A DNA stretch of 64,000 nucleotides, taken from positions 5,938,001 to 6,002,000 of the forward strand of contig NZ_CP034437.1 of NCBI RefSeq assembly GCF_003952225.1. Direction: 5' to 3'. How positions within the stretch are numbered: the first letter of the stretch is position 1; each line of letters starts with the position of its first letter. The stretch comes from Paenibacillus albus (GTDB lineage Bacteria > Bacillota > Bacilli > Paenibacillales > Paenibacillaceae). This document shows, in pieces, positions 35,928-45,564 of the stretch. The position numbers and the translations under genes are program-made. Under the pieces are notes generated by a model. It was not told where the DNA came from, did no database searches, and worked only from the letters and a program-made list of their open reading frames with translations.

Positions 35928-37592
35928 TTAGTCACGTCCCTTGCGGCCGTTGTCCTTCTGTCCCCGTCCACTGCTATGATTGCTGCGATCTTCTATGTCG
36001 CCATGGTTACTCTGATTGTTGCTCTTGTCACTTTTGTCGGTCTTGCCACTCTTATCGTTGCTCTTACCGCTGCTCTTATCGCTGTCGTCGTCCTTCTCGC
36101 TGCGGTCTTCATTCTTCGCTTGCGTTTGGCTCTGCGACTGGCCGCCTTTGCTGCTTCCTTTGTCATTGCTGCTGCCGCTGCCTTTTCCGCTGTTTATGCC
36201 GGGTTTACCCTGTCCGTTATTCCAATTCTGTCCATTATTTTTACCCGAACCCGATGGCTTTGAATCTTTCCCTTGAACGCCGCTAGGGCGACCAGTGGAA
36301 ATGTTTTTGACATCTCCCTGACCGCCTTCATACGCTTTATTATCTTGACCCGGATTCTTGCCGCTGCCGTCTTGGTGATCGTCCTTCTTCCCCGAATGAC
36401 TGTCAGAAGATGGCTTCCCTCCGCCATCTCCCTTCTTATCATCATTCTTATGACTATCACGCCAGTCGTCTCCGCGCTTATCGTCCCAGCCCTTTCCGGG
36501 TTTACCGCTGTCCTTGCCGCTCTTGCCGTTGCCTTTATTCGCAGCAGCCTTCGCTTCCTCGCGTTTCTGGCGCTTCTCCTGTTCCTTCTTCAGAAGCTCC
36601 TTCAGCTGTTCCTTCTGCACTTCCCGATACTTTTCTTTGTCCGCTTTCGATGTAGAAGCATCTCCGGCAGTTCCACCAGCATCGTTAGCACCGGAAGCGC
36701 TGGATGTATCTGGTTTACCGCTCGTCTTCGCCGGCTTCTTCGTGTCCTTCGCGTTCTTATCATCACCGGTCTCAGCAGCAGGCTTCTTCGCAACATCAGA
36801 TTCCTTCGGCGAAGCATCATCATTCACAACTGCGGCCACACCGCCCATTGGCTTCGCAGCTTGATGGATCGACTCCGTCTTCAGCTGATGAATCGAAATG
36901 TTATAGCCTTTCTTCTTCGCCATCAAGTAGAACGCCATCTTGCCTGCCGACAAGCCGTCATTCTTCGCTTCGTCTCGCACCTCAACCGGAGCCGAAAGCG
37001 TCGTGACAGCCACCTTTAAGCTACGGCCCTTCTCCGTCTTCTCTAGCGCCTTATGAACCGCTGCATCCATATGCGTCGTTACCGCATTCTCATAGTCAGG
37101 CGCAGCCTTCTTATCGTCAACAAGCACGCTCGTAATGATGACATCGCCTTCGCCGCTGTTCAGGTACGGCCCGGCACTAATGCGGTCCATGATTGCCTCG
37201 GTCACTTCCTCAAGAGAGAGCCCCTTGTACGCGAGGCCGTCCGTGACATCCGCGCCGTCATCGTTGATCGCCCGCAGTTCCTCGACCTTCTCATCCTTCG
37301 TCACGCCAAGCTCGATGCTCGGATTGACGTCCATCGTTAAGTAAGCAACAACCGGATGCTGATTTCCCCAGTAGTTCACGAGGAACGGTACGATCAGGAG
37401 GAGCAAGATTGCCGCGGCGCCTGCGCTCGCGCTGTACAGCTTGCGAGGGTTCTGCAAACGACGCTGTTCGGTAAAAGTGAACTCTTCGCCTACCTGCGGC
37501 TTACGCGTTGTTCTTACTTTGCGAAACTCTCCGTCCTCCATTAGAACCACGACGAATTTCGTACTTGTTTCCATCACAATACCCCGACTCAT
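35928..37592 (-). CDS. rsgI: Anti-sigma-I factor RsgI family protein
   Basis: A 554-residue single-pass membrane protein. Residues 1-50 form the cytoplasmic SigI-binding domain (GIVMETSTKFVVVLMEDGEF); about 56-73 is the membrane helix (GAAAILLLLIVPFLVNYW); the extracytoplasmic domain carries AYLTMDVNPSIELGV, which contains the conserved Asn-Pro where RsgI proteins are clipped. After about residue 270 comes a Lys/Gln helical stretch and then some 200 residues of low-complexity Gly/Ser/Lys/Asp/Asn. No carbohydrate-binding module is present, unlike clostridial RsgIs. Its ATG overlaps the end of sigI by 4 nt. Confidence 0.88.
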   Translation of the reverse strand: MSRGIVMETSTKFVVVLMEDGEFRKVRTTRKPQVGEEFTFTEQRRLQNPRKLYSASAGAAAILLLLIVPFLVNYWGNQHPVVAYLTMDVNPSIELGVTKDEKVEELRAINDDGADVTDGLAYKGLSLEEVTEAIMDRISAGPYLNSGEGDVIITSVLVDDKKAAPDYENAVTTHMDAAVHKALEKTEKGRSLKVAVTTLSAPVEVRDEAKNDGLSAGKMAFYLMAKKKGYNISIHQLKTESIHQAAKPMGGVAAVVNDDASPKESDVAKKPAAETGDDKNAKDTKKPAKTSGKPDTSSASGANDAGGTAGDASTSKADKEKYREVQKEQLKELLKKEQEKRQKREEAKAAANKGNGKSGKDSGKPGKGWDDKRGDDWRDSHKNDDKKGDGGGKPSSDSHSGKKDDHQDGSGKNPGQDNKAYEGGQGDVKNISTGRPSGVQGKDSKPSGSGKNNGQNWNNGQGKPGINSGKGSGSSNDKGSSKGGQSQSQTQAKNEDRSEKDDDSDKSSGKSNDKSGKTDKSDKSNNQSNHGDIEDRSNHSSGRGQKDNGRKGRD

Positions 37593-38410
37593 GCTCTCAC
37601 CCCCCTTGCTTCAGACTCTTCCGGCAGTGCATGATCTTGCGGTTCTATGTATTGCTGCAAATACGGATAATCTCCGTTATGTAATAACGCAAGCGCGATG
37701 ATGTACTTCCGGTTGCGTTCAATCGTCTTTCTGGATACGCTGGCCATCTCGCACAACTCCTTGATCGGCAGCTTCTGCTTCGTCTCCAGCACTTCGTACA
37801 GCTGCGGATTGGATGCGAGCAGCCGGCTGATTGAGATAAGCAGCACCCTCGAATCGCTATGCTTAGGCGACAGATCCGTTAGCTCCAGGAAGGAGATTTC
37901 GAATTGCTTCAGCCTTGCATCGTACTCCGCGATTTCCATCCGGCGTGCTTCTGTTTCCTGCGTGATCGAGTAACGATGAAGCGCTTCCTTCGTCTCGATC
38001 GGGTTAACCGTCATTTCCTCTTCGTCATCTTGATCGAAGGCACTGTATGGAACTGTGCCCTGATGCCTTTGTTCTTTTCGGACATAGTCAATAAGCCTAC
38101 GCCGAATCACCGTTTCGGCAAAGCCGAGAAACGATTTTCCTGCCTGACCTTTAAATTGTTCGATCGCTTCGTCGAAGGCGATAAGTGCTATGCTGAACTC
38201 ATCTGCCCGCTCCGGATCTATATATCTCTTGCAAAATCGGCTCGTCACTTTCGCAATATACGGTTTGTATGCCGCAATAAAATCGCTGCGCGAAGCTTCT
38301 CCACGCCTGATTTGCTCCACTACTTCCTCTGGAGCAACGTGTTGGTCCGAGCTGACTGCCGACTTCTCATGTTTTCCGCCGAAAATTCGTTTGAACAGTA
38401 CCAGTAGCAA
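37589..38410 (-). CDS. sigI: RNA polymerase sigma factor SigI
   Basis: A 273-residue alternative sigma factor. Region 2 is clear (FCKRYIDPERADEFSIALIAFDEAIEQF, then FAETVIRRRLIDYVRKEQRH), and the C-terminal region has the SigI-specific helix-turn-helix around ELCEMASVSRKTIERNRKYIIA. In Bacillus SigI responds to heat and cell-envelope stress. The frame opens at GTG 38419; TTG 38410 is chosen because GAGGTGG precedes it with good spacing, but this is uncertain by three codons. It is co-translated with rsgI downstream and preceded by five 48-bp repeats. Confidence 0.9.
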   Translation of the reverse strand: MLLVLFKRIFGGKHEKSAVSSDQHVAPEEVVEQIRRGEASRSDFIAAYKPYIAKVTSRFCKRYIDPERADEFSIALIAFDEAIEQFKGQAGKSFLGFAETVIRRRLIDYVRKEQRHQGTVPYSAFDQDDEEEMTVNPIETKEALHRYSITQETEARRMEIAEYDARLKQFEISFLELTDLSPKHSDSRVLLISISRLLASNPQLYEVLETKQKLPIKELCEMASVSRKTIERNRKYIIALALLHNGDYPYLQQYIEPQDHALPEESEARGVRA

Positions 38411-38434
38411 CCGCTCCACCTCACAATTACATTT

Positions 38435-38463
38435 TTCGTGCTGACTGAATGGATTGAGGGGGT
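38435..38463 (-). promoter_or_regulatory. Candidate SigI-type promoter upstream of sigI
   Basis: Minus strand ACCCCC (38463-38458) and CGAA (38438-38435) resemble the reported SigI -35 and -10 elements, 19 nt apart, and lie just before the sigI start. The spacing may be too long for a functional pair. Confidence 0.3.
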
Positions 38464-38700
38464 TAATCGAAAAAAGTTTCGTCGCTGAGCGGCGAGAACT
38501 TTCTTTGCGGTTAATCGAAAAAAGTTTCGTCGCTGAGCGGCGAGAACTTTCTTTGCGATTAATCGAAAAAAGTTTCGTCGCTGAGCGGCGAGAACTTTCT
38601 TTGCGATTAATCGAAAAAAGTTTCGTCGCCGAGCGGCGAGAACTTTCTTTGCGATTAATCGAAAAAAGTTTCGTCGCCGAGCGGCGAGAACTTTCTTTGC
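38461..38700. repeat. Five tandem 48-bp repeats, each able to form a hairpin
   Basis: Exact 48-bp periodicity at 38461, 38509, 38557, 38605 and 38653, nearly identical. Each unit holds AAAGTTTCGTCGCTGAGCGG and its partial complement ending AGAACTTT. Copies 1-2 start GG, copies 3-5 GA; copies 4-5 read CGCCGAGCGGCG where 1-3 read CGCTGAGCGGCG, which keeps the stem paired. A partial sixth unit (GATCAAATCGAAAA) precedes the neighbouring terminator, and GGTTAATCGA recurs at 38739. Confidence 0.95.
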
Positions 38701-38719
38701 GATCAAATCGAAAAAAAAA

Positions 38720-38738
38720 GCCTCCTTCTTCAGGAGGC
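38720..38738 (-). terminator. Terminator after the 141-aa Cys-containing protein gene
   Basis: GCCTCC/GGAGGC stem with a 7-nt loop, followed on the minus strand by nine T. It separates that gene from the repeats and sigI. Confidence 0.85.
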
Positions 38739-38748
38739 GGTTAATCGA

Positions 38749-39174
38749 TCAACAATACCCTTCAGAGGTTCTGCGCTGCATCAGCTTATTGCGCCGCCCG
38801 TTCAATACGCTGAGCCGGCGTTTCAAGTCAGCTTCCCAGCTCTCATCTCCGATTTGTTTCGCAAAACAAAGCAGGTCGAGCGCCATATCAATTTGGTTCG
38901 TCACAACATCCATCGGATCTTCGTTCTCGTTATTGACGCAGTTCTCGAACAATTCCTGTTCTTCCTGCTCGACATATTCAATGAAGTCGACTTCAGATGC
39001 GCCGTCGCCGTGAGCATATTCAGCCAAAATTTCATATTCATTCTCAATCATGTGGTGAATCTCCACGCGGTGACAAACCGGGCAAAAAAGAATAGGAACA
39101 TTATGAATATGCGTGCGAAAATGCTTCAGCGTACCATTCGTGCCGATCATACTAGCTCCACAGCAAAAGCTCAT
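38749..39174 (-). CDS. Hypothetical protein with a putative zinc-binding Cys motif, 141 aa
   Basis: ATG 39174 follows AAGGAGGG with good spacing; the longer frame to 39204 lacks a ribosome binding site. The N-terminal 45 residues contain CCGAS and LFCPVCHRVEIHH, suggesting a small zinc ribbon built from CxxC and nearby Cys/His. The remainder is acidic and helical (VEQEEQELFENC, TNQIDMALDLLCFAKQIGDE). I do not recognise the family. Single-gene transcript with its own terminator. Confidence 0.65.
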   Translation of the reverse strand: MSFCCGASMIGTNGTLKHFRTHIHNVPILFCPVCHRVEIHHMIENEYEILAEYAHGDGASEVDFIEYVEQEEQELFENCVNNENEDPMDVVTNQIDMALDLLCFAKQIGDESWEADLKRRLSVLNGRRNKLMQRRTSEGYC

Positions 39175-39291
39175 TCCTGTTTCCCTCCTTAGTGCATTAC
39201 CCATCTCGAAATGATCTGAAACTTTGTATAACTTATTCGCGCCTCGAATTCGAAATTCCTGCTTTGCGTTTGTTTCCAGTGTATAGAAAAA

Positions 39292-39315
39292 CCCGAAGCC
39301 TGTAACGGCTCCGGG
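39292..39315 (-). terminator. Terminator after leuB
   Basis: On the minus strand CCCGGAGCC pairs with GGCTTCGGG (one G-T pair) around a 6-nt loop and is followed by TTTTTC. Confidence 0.85.
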
Positions 39316-39334
39316 ATTTAATTAGAGAATAAGA

Positions 39335-40414
39335 CTACTTCTTGATTGCTGCAACGATCAGATCGCCCATTTCAGTCGTGCCAATCGCTTTGCTCTTATC
39401 GACTGCGATGTCGCCTGTACGGTGACCCGCATCAAGCACCGATTTAACCGCATCTTCGATTGCTTGCGCTGCTTCGTGGTAGCCGAATGTCAGGCGGAAC
39501 ATAAGCGCAACCGACAGAATCGTTGCGATCGGGTTCGAGATGCCTTGACCTGCGATGTCAGGAGCCGAGCCGTGTACCGGCTCGTACAAGCCGAAGGCGC
39601 CTTCGCCAAGCGATGCGGAGGACAACATACCGATCGAGCCTGTCAGCATTGCTGCTTCGTCGCTGATGATATCGCCGAACATGTTCTCCGTTACGATAAC
39701 GTCGAAGCTTGAAGGACGACGGAGCAGCTGCATAGCGCAGTTGTCAACGAGCACGTGCTCAAGTTCAACATCCGGATACTCAGGAGCGATCCGGTTTACC
39801 ACTTCACGCCACAAGCGGGAAGTTTCCAGAACGTTCGCTTTATCAACCGATGCCAGCTTCTTGCGGCGCGTGCGCGCAATTTCGAAGCCTTGGCGCACGA
39901 TGCGCTCAACTTCAACGACATTGTATACGCAAGTATCTACCGCTTCTTCACCGTGGGCACCTTGACGACGGAACTTCTCGCCGAAGTAAATGCCGCCAGT
40001 CAGCTCGCGCACTACGATCAGGTCAGTGCCTTCAAGAACTTCCGGCTTCAGCGTGGAAGCTTCCTTCAAGCAGTCGAATACGTTCGCAGGGCGAATGTTC
40101 GAGAACAAGCCAAGCGCTTTACGAATGCCGAGAAGGCCAGTCTCCGGACGAAGCTCCTTCGAGTTGTTATCCCATTTCGGTCCGCCTACAGCGCCGAGCA
40201 GGACAGCGTCAGCCGCTTTACAAATATCAAGTGTTTCTTGCGGAAGCGGCGTACCTTTCTCATCGATTGCGATACCGCCGAACAGGCCGTGAGTCGTTTC
40301 GAATTGGTAGCCGTACAGCTCTTCTGTTTTCTTGAGTACTTTAAGCGCTTCGCCAACAACCTCTGGTCCGATACCGTCACCGGCGATAACTGCAATTTTT
40401 TTAACGTCTGCCAT
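39335..40414 (-). CDS. leuB: 3-isopropylmalate dehydrogenase
   Basis: A 359-residue enzyme that oxidatively decarboxylates 3-isopropylmalate to 2-oxoisocaproate with NAD in leucine synthesis. Family features are clear: [14 protein letters not shown] at the N-terminus, the [11 protein letters not shown] and [20 protein letters not shown] regions, [12 protein letters not shown], and the metal/substrate segment [20 protein letters not shown]. Length is typical. ATG 40414 follows AAAAGGAGTG. It is on the same strand as ilvBNC-leuA but separated from leuA by a two-component system and a terminator, so it has its own promoter. leuC and leuD are not in the window. Confidence 0.95.
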   Translation of the reverse strand: MADVKKIAVIAGDGIGPEVVGEALKVLKKTEELYGYQFETTHGLFGGIAIDEKGTPLPQETLDICKAADAVLLGAVGGPKWDNNSKELRPETGLLGIRKALGLFSNIRPANVFDCLKEASTLKPEVLEGTDLIVVRELTGGIYFGEKFRRQGAHGEEAVDTCVYNVVEVERIVRQGFEIARTRRKKLASVDKANVLETSRLWREVVNRIAPEYPDVELEHVLVDNCAMQLLRRPSSFDVIVTENMFGDIISDEAAMLTGSIGMLSSASLGEGAFGLYEPVHGSAPDIAGQGISNPIATILSVALMFRLTFGYHEAAQAIEDAVKSVLDAGHRTGDIAVDKSKAIGTTEMGDLIVAAIKK

Positions 40415-40480
40415 AGTCGAAAGACACTCCTTTTATTCAGGGCCAGCTTTCACCCTCTGATTATGATTCTCACTTTCTTA

Positions 40481-40509
40481 GTTGTACCATAACAAGCTTG
40501 GTATGACAA
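40481..40509 (-). promoter_or_regulatory. Candidate sigma-A promoter of leuB
   Basis: TTGTCA (40509-40504) and TACAAC (40486-40481) with a 17-nt spacer, about 70 nt upstream of the leuB start. Confidence 0.5.
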
Positions 40510-40567
40510 AGATATAATAGCTATGACTTTTATAGGCTGAGCATATAAAGGGAATGGAGCGTCCTTC

Positions 40568-41233
40568 TTAGAACAGCTCGTTATCCTTCGCACGCTGTGC
40601 AGCATCCTTGCTGCTCTTCCCACCAATCTTTCGTAAAATATTATTGACGTGGTTCTTCACCGTCCGCAGCGATAGGAACGACTTCTCCGCGATTTGCGTT
40701 TGGCTGTTGCCTTCGTGAATCATCTTCAGCAGCTGCACCTCAGACGGCGTCAGCATCCGCTTGAACTTCTCGGTCTCATATTCGCGTTCAACCCTCTTCA
40801 AACGGCGGAACTCCTCCAGCATCAGGCGGGCTGCAGTGCTGTCGATCGAGGAGCGGTCAGCCGCTGCGCTTCGAACCGCATCCGGAATCGCGGTGAAGTC
40901 CGACTTCACCAAGTAGTTCACGGCGCCGGCGCGGAACGCCTCCACGACGAAAGCGCGATCCTCCATGGACGTGAGCATAATAATCTGCGCGCCGATGCCG
41001 GACAGTTCAGAAGCAAGCCTCAGTCCATCCGGGCTGTCCGTGAGCATAATGTCCAGCAGAATGACGTCCGCTCCGGCTGACGGCGCAATGGCAAGTGCAG
41101 CCTCTGCGTTATCAGCTTCACCGATCACCTGCATATCCGGCTGACCGTTCAAATAAGCAGCGAGCCCTCTGCGCCAGTCCGGATCATCCTCAATAAGCAT
41201 GATGCGGATTGGAGTCTCCTCGTCGTATACCAT
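40568..41233 (-). CDS. NarL/LuxR-type response regulator
   Basis: A 221-residue regulator. The receiver domain (about 9-125) has the acidic pair in MLIEDDPDW, phospho-acceptor Asp in ADVILLDIML, switch Thr/Ser in IIMLTSMED and Lys in NYLVKSDF. The LuxR-type HTH is at about 160-215 (LTPSEVQLLKMIHEGNSQ, then LSLRTVKNHVNNILRKIG). It is paired with the histidine kinase just upstream, 7 nt apart. Its targets are unknown; the unit is wedged between leuA and leuB but nothing in the sequence ties it to leucine. Confidence 0.9.
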   Translation of the reverse strand: MVYDEETPIRIMLIEDDPDWRRGLAAYLNGQPDMQVIGEADNAEAALAIAPSAGADVILLDIMLTDSPDGLRLASELSGIGAQIIMLTSMEDRAFVVEAFRAGAVNYLVKSDFTAIPDAVRSAAADRSSIDSTAARLMLEEFRRLKRVEREYETEKFKRMLTPSEVQLLKMIHEGNSQTQIAEKSFLSLRTVKNHVNNILRKIGGKSSKDAAQRAKDNELF

Positions 41234-41240
41234 CGTAGTT

Positions 41241-42596
41241 CTATGCCCCCTTCTTTCTTACCGCGCGAAAATGGAACCGTACAATCGTGCCCGCACCCGC
41301 TTCGCTGCTAATCCGCAGCTCGCCGCCTTGCCTATGCATCAGCTGATAGCAGTAGGCAAGCCCCAGTCCGAAGTTCATCGTTTTGCCACTCTTTGTCGTG
41401 AAGAACGGCTCTATGACCTTACGCAGCTGCGACTTCTCGATGCCGACGCCCGTATCTGAGATTTCAATCGTGCTTCCGCGTTTTCCCGCGATGACAGCAG
41501 CGGTCAGCTGTCCTCCAGTAGGCATCGCATCAAGGGCATTCTGCAGCACGTTATGGATCGCTTCGGACGTTTGCGCAGCGTCCGCTATCGCCAGCGCATT
41601 AACGTCATACTGCGTTGTAATCGCGATTCCTCTCGCTGACGCATGTTCCGAGAGCGCTGCGATCTGCTCCTCCACAAGCTGCATCAAGCTCACTTCCCGC
41701 AGCTGCAATTGCAGCTCCTGTGTCCGTTCATGCACGCTGCGGATCATCGCTTCGATATGCTGCGCAGCTGAGCTGATAACGCTGATATCTGCGTGCAGCT
41801 CAGCGTTCGGTCCGGCTTCCCGCTTTATTTTGTCCGTGAACAGCTTCATCTTGCCGATATCGTTCTTGATCGCATGGTTAAGCATCGCCGTTCCGCTCGT
41901 AATCGCCCGCAGCGAGTAGTTCAGCTGGCGACGCTCGATGAGCAGCTGCACGCCGAGAAAGCCGACGTTGAACAGTGCAACGATGAAGATGATGAATGCG
42001 AAGCCGATCGGATACACATTGTACCGCCACATCCGGTAAAGGCCTAGCAGCGGCAGTACGTAGTTCATCGTTACGGCAGCCAGGATAGCAGGCATGACGG
42101 CCACGAGCAGAATGCCATGCGCTCTGCGCTCTGCAGGGTGAACATGCTTCTTCGTTAGCAGCAATACTCCGCCGAACACGAAATAGGGAATTGCCCATAT
42201 CGCGAGCAGGTTATAGTGTACCGGATAGTTCTCTGCAATTGGGAGTGCCAGCATCGCGAGAGGAAGCAGCAAAGCAAGCAGAGGCATACGGCGCGACAGC
42301 CGCTGCGGCAGCAGCTCTGCATTGTAAGATGAACCGAAGCATAGAAAACCGTACGGCAAGCCGTAGTAGCTCGTCCAGGAGCAGCAGCGCTGGATGATGC
42401 GCAGCACATGCTCGCCAGCTGAGTCGATGTCGCCGCTTGCAAGCATCGAGACGATCCAGCCTTCAAGAACGGATGCGAGCGCTCCCATCCCGCCGCAGAA
42501 GGAGACGAAGCTAAGCCACCGTCCGGCGGCATTCCGGCGATTGGCAGCGATAAGCAGTGCCGAGGCAATCCATAGTACGATCCATACGAATAGCAT
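41241..42596 (-). CDS. Membrane sensor histidine kinase
   Basis: A 451-residue kinase. Residues 1-220 carry about six to seven hydrophobic helices with no large extracellular loop, suggesting membrane sensing. Then comes a dimerisation helix with LNHAIKNDIGKMK, where His is the likely phospho-acceptor in a non-canonical H box. The HATPase domain has HNVLQNALDAMP (N box), ISDTGVGIE, FFTTKSGKTMNFGLGLAYCY. Its partner is the NarL-type regulator directly downstream. Confidence 0.85.
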   Translation of the reverse strand: MLFVWIVLWIASALLIAANRRNAAGRWLSFVSFCGGMGALASVLEGWIVSMLASGDIDSAGEHVLRIIQRCCSWTSYYGLPYGFLCFGSSYNAELLPQRLSRRMPLLALLLPLAMLALPIAENYPVHYNLLAIWAIPYFVFGGVLLLTKKHVHPAERRAHGILLVAVMPAILAAVTMNYVLPLLGLYRMWRYNVYPIGFAFIIFIVALFNVGFLGVQLLIERRQLNYSLRAITSGTAMLNHAIKNDIGKMKLFTDKIKREAGPNAELHADISVISSAAQHIEAMIRSVHERTQELQLQLREVSLMQLVEEQIAALSEHASARGIAITTQYDVNALAIADAAQTSEAIHNVLQNALDAMPTGGQLTAAVIAGKRGSTIEISDTGVGIEKSQLRKVIEPFFTTKSGKTMNFGLGLAYCYQLMHRQGGELRISSEAGAGTIVRFHFRAVRKKGA

Positions 42597-42670
42597 CTAA
42601 CTAGTTGTCCCCCGGTTATCGATTTTTCATTATTATACCATGCCGATTGCACCCCGCTATAGCGCAAAAA

Positions 42671-42708
42671 AACGCTCCGGTTATCCCTATAAGGACGACC
42701 GGAGCGTT
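42671..42708 (-). terminator. Terminator of the ilv-leu operon, after leuA
   Basis: An 11-bp perfect stem (AACGCTCCGGT with ACCGGAGCGTT) followed on the minus strand by a T run. It shows that the two-component system and leuB are outside the ilvB-leuA transcript, apart from read-through. Confidence 0.9.
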
Positions 42709-42716
42709 CATTTCTG

Positions 42717-44261
42717 TTAGATCAAGCTCATTTTGTCGCGGCGGCCCGGAGACTTCCGCTTCTCAATTAACCGGTTTAGAGCGTCGATGTAAGCACGTGC
42801 GCTTGCTTCGAGAATATCCGTGCTCAGGCCGCGGCCTTGAGCAGAGACATCGTCTTGCTTCAGCACAACATGCACTTCGCCGAGCGCGTCTTTACCATGC
42901 GAGACAGACTTGATGGAGTAATCCTCAAGCTCGACATTCTCCGTCGTCAAGCCGTCGATCGCGTTGTAGATTGCATCAACAGAGCCGTTGCCAACTGCTG
43001 TCTGCTCTTTTACTTCGCCCTCCGCGATGCGAACGCGAATTGTAGCGCTAGGAACCGATTTGTTGCCATAGCTGACTTCAATCGTCTCAAGCGAATACAC
43101 TTCCGGCGAGTCCGTCAGCTTCTCTTCGAGCATTGCGCGGATGTCCTCGTCCATGACGTTCTTCTTCTTGTCTGCGAGGTCTTTGAACTTCGCGAATGCA
43201 GTGTTCACTGCTTCTTCGTCCAGCTCGTAGCCAAGATCGATCAGCTTCTCACGGAATGCCGCACGGCCGGAGTGCTTGCCAAGCACGAGCTTGGAATCAC
43301 GAAGACCGATGGTCTCAGGAGAAATGATCTCATAGGTCGTCTTCTCTTTCAGCATGCCGTCTTGGTGGATGCCGGACTCATGCGCGAACGCATTCGCGCC
43401 GACAATCGCCTTGTTGCCTGGAACGACCATGCCCGTCAGCTTGCTCACAAGACGGCTTGTCTTCGCAATTTCTTGCAGGTTAAGCGTCGTTGTCGCACCG
43501 AAGAAGTCTGCGCGAGTCGCAAGCGCCATCGCCACTTCCTCGATTGCCGTATTACCGGCACGCTCGCCGATACCGTTAATCGTACCTTCGATCTGGTCAG
43601 CGCCATTCAGAATTGCAGCCAGCGCATTCGCCGTCGCCATGCCAAGATCGTCATGGCAGTGCGCGCTGAGCTGGATCTTCTCGATGCCCGGCACTTGCTC
43701 CTTGAGCGTCTTGAAGATATGGCCGTATTCGGAAGGGTTCATATAGCCAACCGTATCCGGAATATTAACGACATTCGCGCCTGCGCGAATCGCCATATCG
43801 GTTACTTGGCACAAGAAATCAAGCTCGGTACGGCCTGCATCCTCCGCCGAGAACTCGATCTTGCTAAAATATTGCTTCGCATACTTGATCGCACGCTCCG
43901 CTGTTTCCAGCACCTGATCCTTCTCCATGCGCAGCTTATGCTTGCGATGGATCGGGCTCGTCGCGAGGAACACATGCAGAGCAGGATCTTGCGCGCCCTT
44001 CAGCGCTTCAGCCACTGCATCGATGTCCTGCTCGCGGGAACGCGCCAGGCCGATGACGGTAGCATTCTTGACGGCGCGGGCAACAGCGTTCACCGCTGCC
44101 AGATCGCCTGGGGAAGCAGCTGGGAAGCCGGCTTCAATCCGATCAACGCCTAGCTTCTCCAGCTGATACGCGATCTCGAGCTTTTCCTTCGTATTCAAGT
44201 TTACGCCAGGAGATTGCTCACCGTCACGAAGCGTCGTATCGAAAATATATATTTTACGCAT
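42717..44261 (-). CDS. leuA: 2-isopropylmalate synthase
   Basis: A 514-residue enzyme condensing acetyl-CoA with 2-oxoisovalerate, the first committed step of leucine synthesis. The N-terminus [18 protein letters not shown] is the HMGL-like signature; [17 protein letters not shown] supplies the metal-binding His pair; [12 protein letters not shown] follows. The C-terminal ~130 residues form the regulatory LeuA dimer domain that binds leucine for feedback inhibition. ATG 44261 is chosen because GAGGTG lies 6 nt upstream; the TTG at 44282 has none. Last gene of the T-box-controlled operon. Confidence 0.96.
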   Translation of the reverse strand: MRKIYIFDTTLRDGEQSPGVNLNTKEKLEIAYQLEKLGVDRIEAGFPAASPGDLAAVNAVARAVKNATVIGLARSREQDIDAVAEALKGAQDPALHVFLATSPIHRKHKLRMEKDQVLETAERAIKYAKQYFSKIEFSAEDAGRTELDFLCQVTDMAIRAGANVVNIPDTVGYMNPSEYGHIFKTLKEQVPGIEKIQLSAHCHDDLGMATANALAAILNGADQIEGTINGIGERAGNTAIEEVAMALATRADFFGATTTLNLQEIAKTSRLVSKLTGMVVPGNKAIVGANAFAHESGIHQDGMLKEKTTYEIISPETIGLRDSKLVLGKHSGRAAFREKLIDLGYELDEEAVNTAFAKFKDLADKKKNVMDEDIRAMLEEKLTDSPEVYSLETIEVSYGNKSVPSATIRVRIAEGEVKEQTAVGNGSVDAIYNAIDGLTTENVELEDYSIKSVSHGKDALGEVHVVLKQDDVSAQGRGLSTDILEASARAYIDALNRLIEKRKSPGRRDKMSLI

Positions 44262-44305
44262 TAGCTGCACCTCGAGCTTCAAGAATTATTTCCAGATAGC
44301 GAAAC

Positions 44306-44338
44306 GTCCCTGACGCCTCCAAGAGGAGACGCAGGGAC
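44306..44338 (-). other. Intercistronic hairpin, ilvC-leuA gap
   Basis: GTCCCTGACGCCTCC pairs with GGAGACGCAGGGAC (one bulged base, one G-T pair) around AAGA. No T run follows, so it is more likely an mRNA stability or processing element than a terminator. Confidence 0.65.
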
Positions 44339-44380
44339 CAGCTTCGCTTATCCGGAGATTAAGCTTCCATGTATACCGAA

Positions 44381-45394
<1,014 letters not shown>

Positions 45395-45400
45395 TTAACC

Positions 45401-45487
45401 CTTTTGAGCGGGTGTTACAGAAGGGATTGGGGCGTTGGCACAGCTTAGCTCGCTTATCTTTCCCTCGCTCTAACCCCCGCTCAAAAG
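45401..45487 (-). other. Long inverted repeat in the ilvN-ilvC gap
   Basis: 45401-45417 (CTTTTGAGCGGGTGTTA) and 45471-45487 (TAACCCCCGCTCAAAAG) pair over 17 positions with one mismatch, enclosing about 53 nt. It lies in the 191-nt spacer of the operon mRNA, with no adjacent T run. Confidence 0.75.
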
Positions 45488-45564
45488 CGGTGTGAACCCT
45501 CTTGTTGTAACCTTATAACTTGCCTGATGACTTGCCAACTTTGACTTTCAGCCTATGAGCTTTG

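Noticed and set aside
38461..38700. CRISPR array
   Set aside because: The 48-bp units are directly contiguous with no unique spacers, and no cas gene is in the window.
38320..38744. Open frames on both strands across the 48-bp repeats, encoding 16-residue repeats (such as RLIEKSFVAERRELSL)
   Set aside because: 48 is a multiple of three, so any stop-free unit stays open on repetition. Neither frame has a ribosome binding site and one overlaps sigI.
42837..44153. 438-aa plus-strand frame opposite leuA
   Set aside because: Antisense shadow of a well-identified gene; no family resemblance.
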